The notes under the pieces: generated by a model
Database searches by the model: none
Seen by the model: the letters and a program-made list of their open reading frames with translations, nothing else
Told to the model about the DNA's origin: nothing
DNA from: Trichoplax adhaerens
Taxonomy: Eukaryota > Placozoa > Uniplacotomia > Trichoplacea > Trichoplacidae
Assembly (NCBI RefSeq): GCF_000150275.1
Contig: NW_002060957.1
Span: forward strand, 945,127 to 1,009,126
Length of the DNA: 64,000 bases
Reading direction: 5' to 3'
Shown here: positions 13,701 through 25,702 of the stretch, one piece after another
Position numbering within the stretch: the stretch's first letter is position 1
Layout of the letters: the number at the start of each line of letters is the position of its first letter
Translations under genes and position numbers: made by a program

Positions 13701-15110
13701 GCTCTTTATGATTTTTCTTGTATTTCATTAATATTTGATGAGATTGATGTTAACAGTAAAAATGTTTCAATTTTGTTAGAAATTGCAACAACTAAGCTTT
13801 TCTAGCAGAATGGCTCGCTCGCTAAACATTCTTGGAAATCAAACTGTTAATGCCCTTACATTGTTAACACAAAGTATTGTTAGGTAATTATAGATAGATT
13901 CATTATACATTCGTAGTTGTGTTTTATTGAAAGCGTGCAAGAAAAGAAATTCATCACTCAATCTACTGCGACTTATAGTCGAATAGCTGTAGCTAATTGT
14001 TACTATTATTTTCATCAGACCTTTCACCGAAATTGGAATGGTGGATAGAATTGCTTCAATGTTAAACTACTTTTCTGTACGACTAGCTGGACCGAAACGC
14101 GGTACTTTCAAGGTTCTTCTTATCATATAATGTATTTCATCATTAGAGAATAAATATTAAATTGTATTGTAATTAATTGGAATTTTATCAGTTGAAATAT
14201 GGCGAAATAGCAATATATAAATAGAGATGATTGAATGTGAGGTTTCTGTACCTTTATAACTGTCTATCTTACTATTATCAAAAGGTGAAAGATTTTTCCG
14301 AATTTCATTTTAAGCCCGATCAACTTATTTGCAATATTGCACTGATTTACACGCAATTGGGCCAATCGGAGAGCTTTTGTAAAGCGATAACGGAAGATGA
14401 AAGAAGCTATACGCCACAACTGTTTTACCAGATAGAGCGAGTTTTAAAGTATATTTGACTAATAGGCTAATTATATATTTTATAACGTGTAAGAATATTT
14501 TCAGGTGGTTTTTTGGCTACAATATGAATATAATTTGTTTCTTTTAGTAAATTGGCTCGACTAGATATTGTATCAGAATTTAAAGAATTACACGACAAAG
14601 TTACCAAATTTGCAGCTGAGAAGAAGGAAATTGAGGAGGCTATGCCCGAAGTAAGCAGTTTCTGTTTTCTTATTGGTTTACTCTTTTATGAAAGCTGAAC
14701 CAAAAATTAATATCGATAATACCATATTTATTACTTAGCCTCCTGAAGAGTTTTTGGATCCGATAATGAATACATTAATGGTTAATCCGGTAATATTACC
14801 TACGTCTGGAAAAATTATGGATAAGGCAACAATCACGCGGCACTTATTTAGGTAATTTCTTTTTGATGATACTATGTATAGCTCATTCTACAATGCTCTT
14901 AACGCCTAACAAAAATGATCAAGATACTGAATTAAAAATTGCCAGTATGTTGTAATGTGGCCTATGTAATCTCTTCGTAGTAGTCAGAATGATCCATTTA
15001 ACAGACTGCCGTTGCAGCTGGATGATCTAGTTCCGCATCAGGAGCTCAAAGAACGAATAGAGCAGTGGCTAAGAGATAACAAGATAATATTACCGGATCA
15101 AAATGATTAG
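7763..15110 (+). CDS. UBE4A: Ubiquitin conjugation factor E4 A (U-box E3/E4 ligase)
   Basis: UFD2-family U-box protein that extends ubiquitin chains on substrates already ubiquitinated. The start is the ATG at 7763 ([10 protein letters not shown]); the N-terminus contains [14 protein letters not shown], like the human NPFAALFGSLADAK. Many exons (about 25) follow, such as about 7763-7995, 8396-8512, 9450-9632, 9905-9990, 10282-10402, 10463-10623, 11300-11525 and 12112-12260. They cover the UFD2 core, with [52 protein letters not shown] and [16 protein letters not shown] as close matches to UBE4A. The C-terminal U-box is split by an intron: [32 protein letters not shown], then NDPFNRLPL. The stop is TAG at 15108-15110. 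UBE4B is less likely because these core segments follow UBE4A. The 7996-9450 part, with large introns, is the least certain. Confidence 0.92.
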
Positions 15111-17000
15111 TACTCTTTTTAATACAACGAAAATACTCGTATGTTAAAATCATCAGTGACGAACAACGGAATAATGTAAATTTATCGTTATATGATTTTT
15201 GTTTTCTGAAAGCATAATAGATTAATATGTTATGATTAATATTATTACCATCTATATGATTTTATCTTAAATTTAAATTGAGAATTACATTATACACTTA
15301 CGCATTGTCGTTTGACCCTTCGATCGTTATATGTGATTTCATAAAATAATAATTTTGAATTATACGAAATGAGATTAATTTCTATGATACACTGTAGGGC
15401 AGAATTGATTTCATTGATACCTATGTACGGAACATTATAATAGTAATATAATATGCATACACGTATAAATAATTGGTGAAGCTATAATTTCCCGCTGTTA
15501 TTTCCATAATCTTAATCGGCACTTGACATTAAATGATTTTACACATTCTACAGGATATTGAAATTTTGGGGTCGATTAATTTGAAAATTTTAAACAGTTC
15601 TTTATGTGCCACTAAATATTAACATGAAGGAAATTGCAGCAGCACCCATCTACTTGTTTCTTATGAGTCATATGTCATTGCATGGAGTATAAGTGCAATT
15701 TCATTTTGCTCTGTAACATGCTAATGGAATATACGTACTTTAAGGTGTATGAGAGTACTAGTTTCGTCATCTTTTACTTATTTATGTCAATGTAGAGGAT
15801 AAAAATGTAGTTGAATGGCGTAGATTAATAAAAGGGTTGAAAGATAGGGCAGCAATTACCACATACAATTTCGATTCTAACGTTCAATTTGGCCAGTATG
15901 CAAGAGATGTACAGTAATTGGATAGATTAGGTTAGTTAATTCCAGTTTGATGGTAGTGTAGGGTTGGCTCAGTTAACGTATCCATGAGTGTACCTTTTAT
16001 GGTGTTAACCTATCGATTTCGAGGCATATTGATTTTATCTATTTATTGTTAAACTGTTCGCATTAAATGTCGGATGCATCATGAGATACATGTAAGTTTG
16101 AAATCATGCTCTTTCACATCTATAGATCACATCAGTGACTATTCGAAACAAGAAAGGTCCCTGATTACATCTACTCTGTCACACCTATAATACACAAGGC
16201 ATAGAATAAAAACTGAATCCGGTAAAATTTTATTTTCAAGATTCCTAAATTCAATTCAGTAATTGGAACAGTATCTAAACGAACCGACGGCACATTAACT
16301 GCAAAGAGACGGTGTGCAATATACATCCATGTATGGCCATATGAACGCTAATTTGCTAGCTACAGTAATTCACACATGTAACATTAAAATTATCCAAAGT
16401 TGCAAAGTAATCGAAAGGAAATTAAAGCAACGAAGTCAAGGTAACCAAACATTAATGGATCGCAGATATAAACTGCTATTTCTCCAATATTTACAGTAGA
16501 TGCCTTGATTCAAAGATGAGATGGTAATGTTATGAAGTGCAGTACACGTACTTGTATACAGTACTGATAGGACTCGATCATTCAAAGGATACGTGTACTG
16601 CAGTAAGGTTATCACAAACTCATTTGAGTAGTAACAGTGCTGATACTAAAATTTGATATATTTAGTGAATTCTAGATTGATGCATCTGAACATTGCAACT
16701 GGCATTAACACACTACTCAAAAAAATCGATGCAATATTGCGTTGATGACGTAGATTGGCTCATGATATAGTTTCACATATAATCACATTAATTGCAAATT
16801 CGTACTAAATTATAATAGAATAATTTTATCATATGAGGTAACAAAAAATATTTTTACGCGCACAATAAAAATTTCAATTAACCCTTTGCATATTTTAAAT
16901 ATACATTATGAAAAGGTCATATCATGAATCTTGCTTTACTACTTGTTGAAGTAACGGGAGCCTTTAGTGGATTGCCTATACTTTAGAGGTTACTACGTTA
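15111..17000. other. Convergent intergenic interval UBE4A / VPS25
   Basis: About 1.9 kb of AT-rich sequence between two 3' ends. I see no supportable gene. It should contain both 3' UTRs. AATAAA occurs near 15827 on the plus strand. A 13-bp inverted repeat lies at 16538-16602 (listed separately). Confidence 0.5.
16538..16602. repeat. 13-bp perfect inverted repeat (fold-back)
   Basis: TGCAGTACACGTA at 16538-16550 is the exact reverse complement of TACGTGTACTGCA at 16590-16602, with a 39-nt spacer that itself contains TACAGTACTG. It could form a stem-loop in DNA or RNA. It may be a relic of a small inverted-repeat element, or a structure in a 3' UTR. Confidence 0.7.
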
Positions 17001-19541
17001 CTACGAGAGAAATTTGACGCCACCACTGTTATCATTGTCGTTGGGCTGGATATCAAACATAACGGCTTTTCCTTTCTTCTCTAGCACTCGTAACGCACGC
17101 TTTAATACCCAAGTTTCTATCTCATAAAATTCTAGCCAGGTTTAGAAAATAACAAGGAATAGTTTAGTAACAATCATTTCACTTTGCAGATTTGGTATAC
17201 AGTATACGCATACAGTGTATGTCATACAACTGAGCGCATTAAAATATGTATTGATACAATACTGTAGTATAATTTTATTACAGCAATGCACAATTTTAGT
17301 TACAGTTACGAATGGATCATCATTTTATCCATAGGATAAACAGGAATAGTACAGTAGCTCTTGAAATAATTAAGATAGATGATATCGTACCTTCCTTCTT
17401 TACATCGTTGCCTAACTGTAATTCGTATAAGGTGCAAACTGTATTTGTCATACCGCTGCGTTCAGCCTAATAGAATTGTTAATTAATACCACGAAGATAG
17501 TAATCAGTAATAATGCATAGCAATAGCGAAACTTTATCAGGAAGATAATTTCATTGCAAATACTTCTAATTTAATATCCTTGCGGTTAATATACATTCGT
17601 CTAGTATAAACCGATATTGGCTGTAACATTACAACTACCAGATGTAATTTAAAATAATGACGATATGTATGCTCAGTATGGACTATATTAATAAGTAACG
17701 ATAACAGATAAAGGCAATGTGCTAAATGATCTGTTAAAAGTATACTTTTTTTCATCTACTTACTGTTTAATATGATAGTATATCTATGGATTGATGATAC
17801 TCACCCAATTGAAGATCAGTTTAGCCCACTCTTCCGCCGATCTCCACATTAATAAAGCTCTAGACATTTTCTTATCTTGCCATTCCAGTAAGCCTGCAAA
17901 GCATGAGCCATACGAATCACTACAATTTGTCTACTCTGATTACCAACTGTAGTATATGGTAGTTATTATGCTGTAAATGCTAGATAAATGAATGCATGGC
18001 TGCATACCATTCACTTAATTACAAGTATATCGTATGATAATTGATGATTGTCCTTCATCACTGGCTAGTATTTTAACCATAATTACTGTAATGGACATTC
18101 TAGACGCATGATCTTCGTGTCTCAAGACAGTGTATTTGAAGTGAAGGCCAAGTCATCCGACCGTAAGCGAAAAAGTTTCGCTGATGTTTAATTAAATATA
18201 CTAACCTTTATCTTTCAGAGCGTTTAGCACTAGATAGACACCATCGATTGGTAGTTTTCCTTAATTACTGTTAAAGAAATAGATTGCATCGATATAGCGT
18301 TGAAAGTGATCGATCTTTCTATTAGTCAACTAATTAACTTCAAATGCTGTTCTAGTTCTGTATTGCTTACATTAATTAATGGCTATAAATTTAGAAAGGA
18401 TACGTTTGATTTTAGCATTATGAAATAAAGGACTAGACAGTGACTCTTGGACATCGATCGCGTATGATTTAATATGCTTTTGATAGTCTAACACCAGTTC
18501 ACACCAGGCTTGAATTTGTTTGGTTTGAGTTTCAACATTTGGCTGAATCCTACATGATATAAAATGTCATCAGTTTACTTTTCAAATCCAGTACTTGTAC
18601 GTAACAGTTACCTCTAAAATCACTTTCAATGGATATACTGGTATAATAAATTACTAGTAGTACCAAATTTGATGATGAAATGATATATCCAAACTACAGT
18701 ATATCATTTTTATTCACGCATATGTCCTATTGTACAATAAAAAGTGGCATAACACGAAAGAAATTGGACTCAAAGCGTTGGATCTTGTGGATCGTGATAA
18801 GTGGTATTAGTAAGTATTGGACAGGCAATCAACTTCTTTGAGTACAGACTATCCACTACAATTACTTCTATCCGAGATAGGTTGCAATTTCAAGGTTAAT
18901 CATGGTACTGTAGTGTTGGTAGAACGTACAAGATCGATGCCAGTGATGGCTAGTACTATTTTGATCAGTGAATCCAATAAGGCAGACAAGTAATCGACTT
19001 CTCTAGTGATACTAAATGATGGATCGTTTTTGCGTATATGCGTGTAAGCGAGTAGTTTATAGGTTAGAAATCCCAGTTTGAATGGTGTATCAGAATAATA
19101 TAGGCAATTTTGCTGAGCATTAGATAAAGTGGTATGCTATAGTATACTTTGTAGGGCATTTTATCACCTCATAAATGTACAGTATGAGTTGATTTTACTG
19201 TACTGAAGAGTAGAATGATCGCCAGACCTGATCCTTGAAATGACAAAAACTACAGGAAGGAAGTAATATTACACGCACGTATCTACAAAGCAAACTAAAG
19301 CTGAGTCGATTGTGATGCTGATGAACTAGAAGAGCAGTGATAATAAGCAATTCTTGAAGTTTCATAGCACTCCATAACAGTTTATTTTTGACTCGTTCAT
19401 TAGTCTAGAAGACAACATTCAAATTGGGTCATGGGCATACTGCTGTCCATCGATCTCACAACAAGACACTTACGTAAAGAATGGCGGAAAGTCGTATTGC
19501 CATGGCCATTGAAAATTGGCTAATTGCTTAGCAGTCGTCAT
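17001..19541 (-). CDS. VPS25: VPS25, ESCRT-II complex subunit
   Basis: ESCRT-II subunit that links ubiquitinated cargo sorting on endosomes to ESCRT-III. Six exons join in frame: 19541-19474, 18549-18404, 18259-18206, 17893-17805, 17466-17391 and 17131-17001, giving 187 aa (human has 176). The start ATG at 19541 leads to FQWPWQYDFPPFFT, the N-terminal PPXY-like arm that holds VPS36/VPS22. Winged helix 1 follows (IQPNVETQTKQIQAWCELVL, then SPLFHNAKIKRKLPIDGVYL), then EWQDKKMSRALLMWRSAEEW, the winged-helix 2 core with the family WR..EEW motif. SGMTNTVCTLYELQLG and the C-terminus SGGVKFLS match the human SVFTLYEL and GRGVKFF. Intron 1 is about 920 bp. It is convergent with UBE4A. Confidence 0.95.
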
Positions 19542-19894
19542 GATCACCAATAGTTCAATGGTATTCTAACTTGACTTGGAGACTTGGCAGTGGTTTCAAG
19601 TCGCAGAATAGGAAGAAAATGGAGTCGAATGATGGATTTTACGCTACTGTTGGAGCCAGTCCGACTTCAAAGTGGCATCTCGCTTGTCCGATGCAAGCCG
19701 TAAATCTGCTGTATCATACAGTACTGTTCATTGCATACTACAGTATCATCGAGCCGGTATGCAGTTGATGGACATATTGGACACCACCTCAACAAGGGAC
19801 TGCAGTATGGCAGGACCATGGACGACGACCAATAATTTAGAGCAGAACAGACTTTGCAAATTTCTCTACATTATATACAACATGCCGTTAAAAA
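19542..19894. other. Upstream interval of VPS25
   Basis: No convincing gene. A short overlapping open frame (19571-19962) has no recognisable motif and runs into the tandem array that follows, so I treat it as chance. The VPS25 promoter should lie here, on the minus strand. Confidence 0.4.
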
Positions 19895-21780
19895 TAGAGA
19901 AGACACAGTCTATTCCATCTTGGATAACTTATAGAACCAATAGCTTGTTTGATATTGGTTAAAAGTCCCTGGTATAACCCATAGAGTTAGTTCGTTTTTG
20001 AATCTCGATCTAGGTTGGGAAATTTTTTTTTCCTAATATTTCTTGACTTGCGGATTATTTTACCTCCATAACCTACGTTTGGTTAGTCACTAAAATAAAT
20101 AACTCATCCATGAATATACAGTGTAGTGGCACAGTCTTGTATATTATTAGTCACTGGATAACCTACAGAACCAATGACTTGTTGGATATTTGTTAAAAGT
20201 CCCTGGTATAACCCATAGAGTTCGTTTTTGAACCTAGATTGGAAAATTTTTTTTGCTTACGGGCTATTTTACCTCCATAACCTACAGTTGCTTAGTCGCT
20301 AAAATAAATAATTCATCTATGAATATTCGTACAGTGTAGTGACACAGTCTTCTATTTTTAAATAGAGATCGTTTTTTAATCTTGATCTAGATAGGGAAAT
20401 TTTATTTTTATAATATTTCTTGACTTACGAGTTATTTTACCTCCATAGCCCACGTTTGGTTAGTCACTAAAATAAATAACTCATTCATGAATATACAGTG
20501 TAGTGGCACAGTCTTGTGTATTTTTAGTCATTGGATAACCCATAGAACCAATGGCTTCTTAGATATTTGTTAAAAGTCTTTGGTATAACCCATGGAGTTC
20601 GTTTTTGAATCTCGATCTAGGTTGGAAAGTTTTTTTTATAATTTTTTTGCTTACGGGTTATTTTACCTCCATAACCTACAGTTGGTTAGTCGCTAAAATA
20701 AATAGTTCATTCAAGAATATTTGTACAGTATAGTAATACTATCTTCTATTTTTAGATAGAGTTCGTTTTTTAATTTCGATCTAGATTGGGAAATTTTTTT
20801 TTCATAATATTTCTTGACTTGCGGGTTATTTTACCTCCATAACCTACGTTTGGTTAGTTACTAAAATAAATCGTTCATAAACATACAGTGCAGGGACACA
20901 GTCTTGTATATTTTTAGTCATTGGATAACCTATAGAACCGATGACTTGTTGGATATTTGTTAAAAGTCTTTGGTATAACCCATAGAGTTCATTTTTGAAT
21001 CTCGATCTCGATTTTGGAAAATTTTTTTATTACTTACGGGTTATTTTACCTCCATAACCTACATATAGTTCATTTTCACTAAAATAAATAATTCTTTCAT
21101 GAATAGAGTCAACTGTCTTAAATATTTTTAGTCATTGAATAACCTATAGAACCAATGATTTATAGGATATTTGTTAAAAGTCCATGGTATAACCATAGAG
21201 TTTGTCTTTTAATCTCGATCTCGATTGGGAAATTTTTTTTTCATAATATTTCTTTACTTGCGGGTTATTGCACCTCTATAACCTATATAGTAGGTCGGTC
21301 ACTAAAATAAATAATTCATTGATGAATGTAGTGATACAGTCTTATATATTTTTAGTCATTGGATAACCCATACAACCAATGACTTGTTGGATATTTGTTC
21401 AAAGTCTCTGGTATAACCCATAGAGTTCGTTTTTGAATCTCGATCTAAATTGGAAATTTTTTTTTATTATTTTTTTGAATTACGGGTTATTTCACCTCCA
21501 TAACCTACAGTTAGCTAGTCACTAACATAAATCATTCATTCATGACTATACAGTGTAGTGATACAGTCTTCTATTTTAGTCATTGGATAACCTATACAAC
21601 CAATGACTTGTTGGGTATCTGTTAAAAGTTCCTAGTATAACCCGTAGAGTTCGTCTTTTAATCTGGATCTAGATTAGGGAATTCTTTTTTATCCTTATTT
21701 TTTACTTACGGGTTATTTTACCTCCATAACCTACAGTTAGTTAATCACTAAAATAAATAATTCATTCATTCATAGTAATG
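19895..21780. repeat. Tandem array, about 220-bp unit, about 9 copies
   Basis: The phrase TTATTTTACCTCCATAACC recurs near 20057, 20268, 20433, 20658, 20826, 21041, 21265 (diverged), 21488 and 21713. Spacings are mostly 211-225 bp, with two short units of about 165 bp lacking one block. Each full unit also carries a GAACCAATGACTTGTTGGAT segment, the phrase AACCCATAGAGTTCG, a T-rich run of 7-10 T and the segment CACTAAAATAAATAATTCAT. The unit does not stay open in any frame. Noncoding satellite-like array. Confidence 0.9.
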
Positions 21781-22700
21781 GCTCATTGATCGTAGAGTTA
21801 GTTCATGGAGTGAAATTAAATAGTGAGTACTATAGACCATCACGGCAGAAATGTCATCTTGTAGAAGTGTTACAGTATATCACACTAGGTAAGCTGCAAT
21901 GCTGCATTTTGGTGATCACTAAGTAGTCGGCCGCTCGCATGCTATCCCAGTAGCTACTTCTACTTTCCTACCAATTGAATGAAGAGTATAAAAGAATGAA
22001 TAACTTAATGGGCCCAAAGCGATTTACTAATGTAAAATAGATTCTGTAGTCTGTACTGTATAAATATTAATGTTCATCGTGCAATAGTTCTAACGTAATT
22101 GACAAGTATCACAGTTCTATAGGACAGTGCCATATCTAGTAGTAGGGACAAACTACTGTCATCAAGTAGCCATCACAGTAAAATAATATGCAAGCTTATC
22201 ATTTCTTGCTCATTCTTCTATATGGTAGTAATGAAAGTAAAAGAGAGAAATGATTTTAACAAGGACTAATGGAGTACTGCAAGTCCACTCAGTTATACAT
22301 AAACTGTCATAGTATTGACTAATAAGTAAATTAAGAACGTAGTTTAGCAACCGATTCCGATATGTTGTTGGCGCAAGCTGCTCAGTATAAGTTATAACTA
22401 ATGTTATAACTTATATTATAACCCGTACATAGTACAGTACTACGTACAGGCGTACGGTAAAACAAGGACTAGTATCTTAGCAATTCCCGCATTATTAATG
22501 TTGGTACATGTACATTTCTTGTTGAGCAATCACAGAATATGACATCCATTTTGCCCTACTGTCATGAACCATGAAAGCATCACTTGTCATAGTTTATGAT
22601 AGTATTTTGGCAGGCAGCATAGTATATAAAATGTAAATTTTAGACTTCCACCTGACATTCCTCGTCGATTAATAAATGTCTACATCAGTGCACTAAGCCA
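21781..22700. other. Non-coding interval between two tandem arrays
   Basis: AT-rich, no open frame of interest. Holds a perfect 12-bp hairpin (22387-22414) and a GTAC-rich patch at 22425-22455. No gene seen. Confidence 0.5.
22387..22414. repeat. Perfect 12-bp hairpin
   Basis: ATAAGTTATAAC, the loop TAAT, then GTTATAACTTAT, the exact reverse complement. It stands alone next to a GTAC-rich tract. It could be an insertion relic or a cruciform-forming site. Confidence 0.75.
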
Positions 22701-22714
22701 TAGCCCATTTCATG

Positions 22715-24625
22715 CCTACAGTCCATTTTGAGAGTCAAGTGCCAGAGCCCTATTCGAGGCGATTTAAGAGCGAATTCCACAGTACAAGAGGATAGCATGC
22801 ACCGTTTTACTTGATAGAAATGGAATATTGATGGCATGCACGATTGCACTAGATTGAAATGGAATAATTGTGAACTGCAGGTTGAAATTTTTCAGCATGT
22901 GTCAACATGTCCATTGCATGTGTACTATCCGTTTTGAGAGTCAAGTGCTAGAGCCCCATTAATAAATGCGTTTTGAGAGCAAATTCAATAGCACAAGAAT
23001 TTCACTTGATCGAAATGGAGTTTTTGTAAACTGGAAGTTGAAACTGTTCAACATGTTTCAACATTTGCATTGGATGTGTATTATCTGTTTTGAGAGACAG
23101 GGGCTAGAGCCCTATTGGATACCAAATGATAGCTAAATGATACCAAATATATCTCTAAATGATCTATTATAATCGTAAATTATATAATCTATAAATGTAT
23201 CATTTGGTATCATGTAGAGAGCAGATTCAATAGCTCGAGAATTTCACTTGATCGAAATGGAGTATTTGTGAACTGCAAGTTGAAACTTTTTCAACATGTT
23301 TCAGCATGTGTTCTATCTGTTTTGAGAGTCAAGTGCTAGAGCCCCCACCCCCATTGGAGGCATTTCGAAAGCACAGGAGGATGGCATGCACCACTTCACT
23401 TGATCAAAATGGAGTATCTGTAAACTGCAAGTTGAAATTTTTTTAATATGTCTCAACATTTGCATTGCATGTGTACTATCTGTTTTGGAAGTCAAGTGCT
23501 AGAGTCCCATTAGAGGCAATTTGAGAACAAATGTGTACTATCTGTTTTGAGAGCCAAGTACTAGAGCCCCATTGGAGGCAATTGGAGAGCAAATTCGACA
23601 GCACAAGAGGATGGCATGCACCACTTCACCTGACCGAAATGGAGTATTTGTGAGCTGCAAGTTGAAACTTTTCAACATGTTTCAACATTTGCATTGCATG
23701 CGTACTATCTGTTTTGAGAGTCAAGTACTAGAGCCCCATTGGAGAGCAAATTGGACAACACAAGAGGATGGCAAGCGCCATTTCACTTGATTGAAATGGA
23801 GTATTTGTAAACTGCAAGTTGAAACTTTTCAACATGTTTCAACATTTGCATTGCATGCGTACTATCAGTTTGAGAGTCAAGTACTAGAGCCCCATTAGAG
23901 GCAATTGGAGAGCAAATTGGACAGCACAAGAGGATGGCAAGCGCCATTTCACTTGATCGAAATGGAGTATTTGTAAACTGCAAGTTGAAACTTTTCAACA
24001 TTTGCATTGCATGCGTACTATCAGTTTGAGAGTCAAGTACTAGAGCCCCATTAGAGGCAATTGGAGAGCAAACTGGACAGCACAAGAGGATGGCAAGCGC
24101 CATTTCACTTGATTGAAATGGAGTATTTGTAAACTGCAAGTTGAAACTTTTCAACATTTGCATTGCATGCGTACTATCAGTTTGAGAGTCAAGTACTAGA
24201 GCCCCATTAGAGGCAATTGGAGAGCAAATTGGACAGCACAAGAGGATGGCAAGCGCCATTTCACTTGATCGAAATGGAGTATTTGTAAACTGCAAGTTGA
24301 AACTTTTCAACATTTGCATTGCATGCGTACTATCAGTTTGAGAGTCAAGTACTAGAGCCCCATCAGAGGCAATTGGAGAGCAAATTGGACAGCACAAGAG
24401 GATGGCAAGCGCCATTTCACTTGATTGAAATGGAGTATTTGTAAACTGCAAGTTGAAACTTTTCAACATGTTTCAACATTTGCATTGCATGCGTACTATC
24501 AGTTTTGAGAGCCAAGTACTAGAGCCCCATTAGAGGCAATTGGAGAGCAAATTCGACAGCACAAGAGGATGGCAAGCGCCATTTCACTTGATCGAAATGG
24601 AGTATTTGTGAAAGTGGAAGTTGCA
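22715..24625. repeat. Tandem array, about 156-205-bp unit, about 12 copies
   Basis: The phrase GAGAGTCAAGTACTAGAGCC recurs near 22731, 22936, 23093, 23322, 23489, 23549, 23716, 23871, 24028, 24183, 24340 and 24507. The right half (23700-24530) is very uniform, with a unit of about 156 bp; the left half is diverged and irregular, with units up to about 200 bp. Each unit holds a CACTTGATCGAAATGGAGTA segment and the phrase CAACATTTGCATTGCATG. Because 156 is divisible by three, a 228-codon minus-strand frame stays open through four copies (24469-23783). Confidence 0.9.
23118..23211. mobile_element. MITE-like 94-bp insert with 14-bp terminal inverted repeats
   Basis: Lies inside one copy of the 156-bp array. 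GATACCAAATGATA (23118-23131) and TATCATTTGGTATC (23198-23211) are exact reverse complements. The first arm's GATACCAAAT is partly repeated inside at about 23139. Neighbouring array copies lack this block, so it was probably inserted. The interior is very AT-rich with no frame. No clear target-site duplication could be assigned, because the surrounding repeat copies are diverged. Confidence 0.65.
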
Positions 24626-25702
24626 ATTTTTGAAAGCGAGTGAAAGTGGAGAGAACAGCGTCAAATGACGTCAGCGTGAGACATGCGCTGTTGTGGCTTT
24701 CATCACTTGCATGACGTATCTGTAGAGTGTAGAGTGTAGAGTGTACAGTGTAGAGTGTACAGTGTAGAGCACTCTGGCCACCTTCAGTCAGTATTGTTTT
24801 TGGCTCCTTTCTGCAGGTTGGATAGTACTGTAGATTTCATTGGTTTTGACTGAGGGCAGAATCGCGCGCACGACACTAACTCAACTTGCAATGGCAACGA
24901 GTCGAATTGGAGTAGACCCACTCAAACCACCCGCTACACCATAGAATTGGAGAGAGTGGAGTAGCGATGCGTAGATTTGCCCAAGGCCATGATGGTGCGC
25001 ATGCGTGGCAGTGGAAGGCAAAGAGTCTTTTTGCAGCGCGGTTTTTGTTCAACGAAAAGGGGACAAAATCTGCTGTGGAAAGTCTGTGCAAAAGAGAAAC
25101 AAGTCTCTATCGGTGAATAACTGCTGTCAAAATCAGCATTTAAACATTTTTATTCAACTGAAATAGAAGCATTTTGACAGTGTATTTTCATGTTGTAGGA
25201 AATATCGTGAGATTGTCCACTTTTTGAAGTCGTTTTTGTTCAGCAAGACTTTGTTGTAACGTGGAGTTTCAACGATATCCAAGTACAGCGGTTGGGCTAG
25301 CACATTCAAAGGTAAGAAATGGCCTTTGAAAAAAGGCCATTTGTCCAAGTTAATCATGTTGATAGTAGTTTTAAAGGATCAGCTATCATGGAAAAGGAGT
25401 GACAAAGAGTCAATTGATGGATGTTTCTTTTTTTAGCTTGAGTGGTATCGAGTTGTGTAAGCCATCAAAGGAGTGGATTTTCAAGTCCAATCATTGCCAT
25501 CCACGTCTCCTTCCTTGCCTACCATCAATAATACTACGGTATATAGTAAATGTCACTTTTCCATATTGCGCGTGATCTTGAGACTCAAAAGTGTGCAACA
25601 GCAGCCAACCACTTCTTATCATCTCAACGTAGTAGGTGAGGATTATTGCATCAAGTCATCATTGGCTAAGTTACATCTTGAAGGGAAAGAAGGAAGGGAA
25701 CA
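24626..25702. promoter_or_regulatory. Region upstream of the hAT-derived gene
   Basis: More GC-rich than the surroundings. It contains a perfect CRE palindrome TGACGTCA (24666-24673), a 7-bp minisatellite of TAGAGTG/TACAGTG type (24722-24768) and several direct-repeat-free stretches. An overlapping frame (25473-25838) runs out of register with the BED-finger frame and is probably 5' UTR or chance. Promoter function is inferred only from position. Confidence 0.4.
24722..24768. repeat. 7-bp minisatellite (TAGAGTG/TACAGTG)
   Basis: About six tandem copies of GTGTAGA or GTGTACA, directly after the 156-bp array and its degenerate edge. Confidence 0.8.

Noticed and set aside
19571-19962. Two overlapping short plus-strand frames upstream of VPS25
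   Set aside because: No motif, overlapping each other, and the second runs into the 220-bp tandem array.
23783-24469. 228-codon minus-strand open frame as a conventional gene
   Set aside because: It consists only of four copies of the 156-bp tandem unit and breaks where copies diverge; no independent coding evidence.
22715-24625. CRISPR-like array
   Set aside because: Units are about 156-205 bp without short unique spacers, in a eukaryotic intron-containing genome; ordinary satellite.
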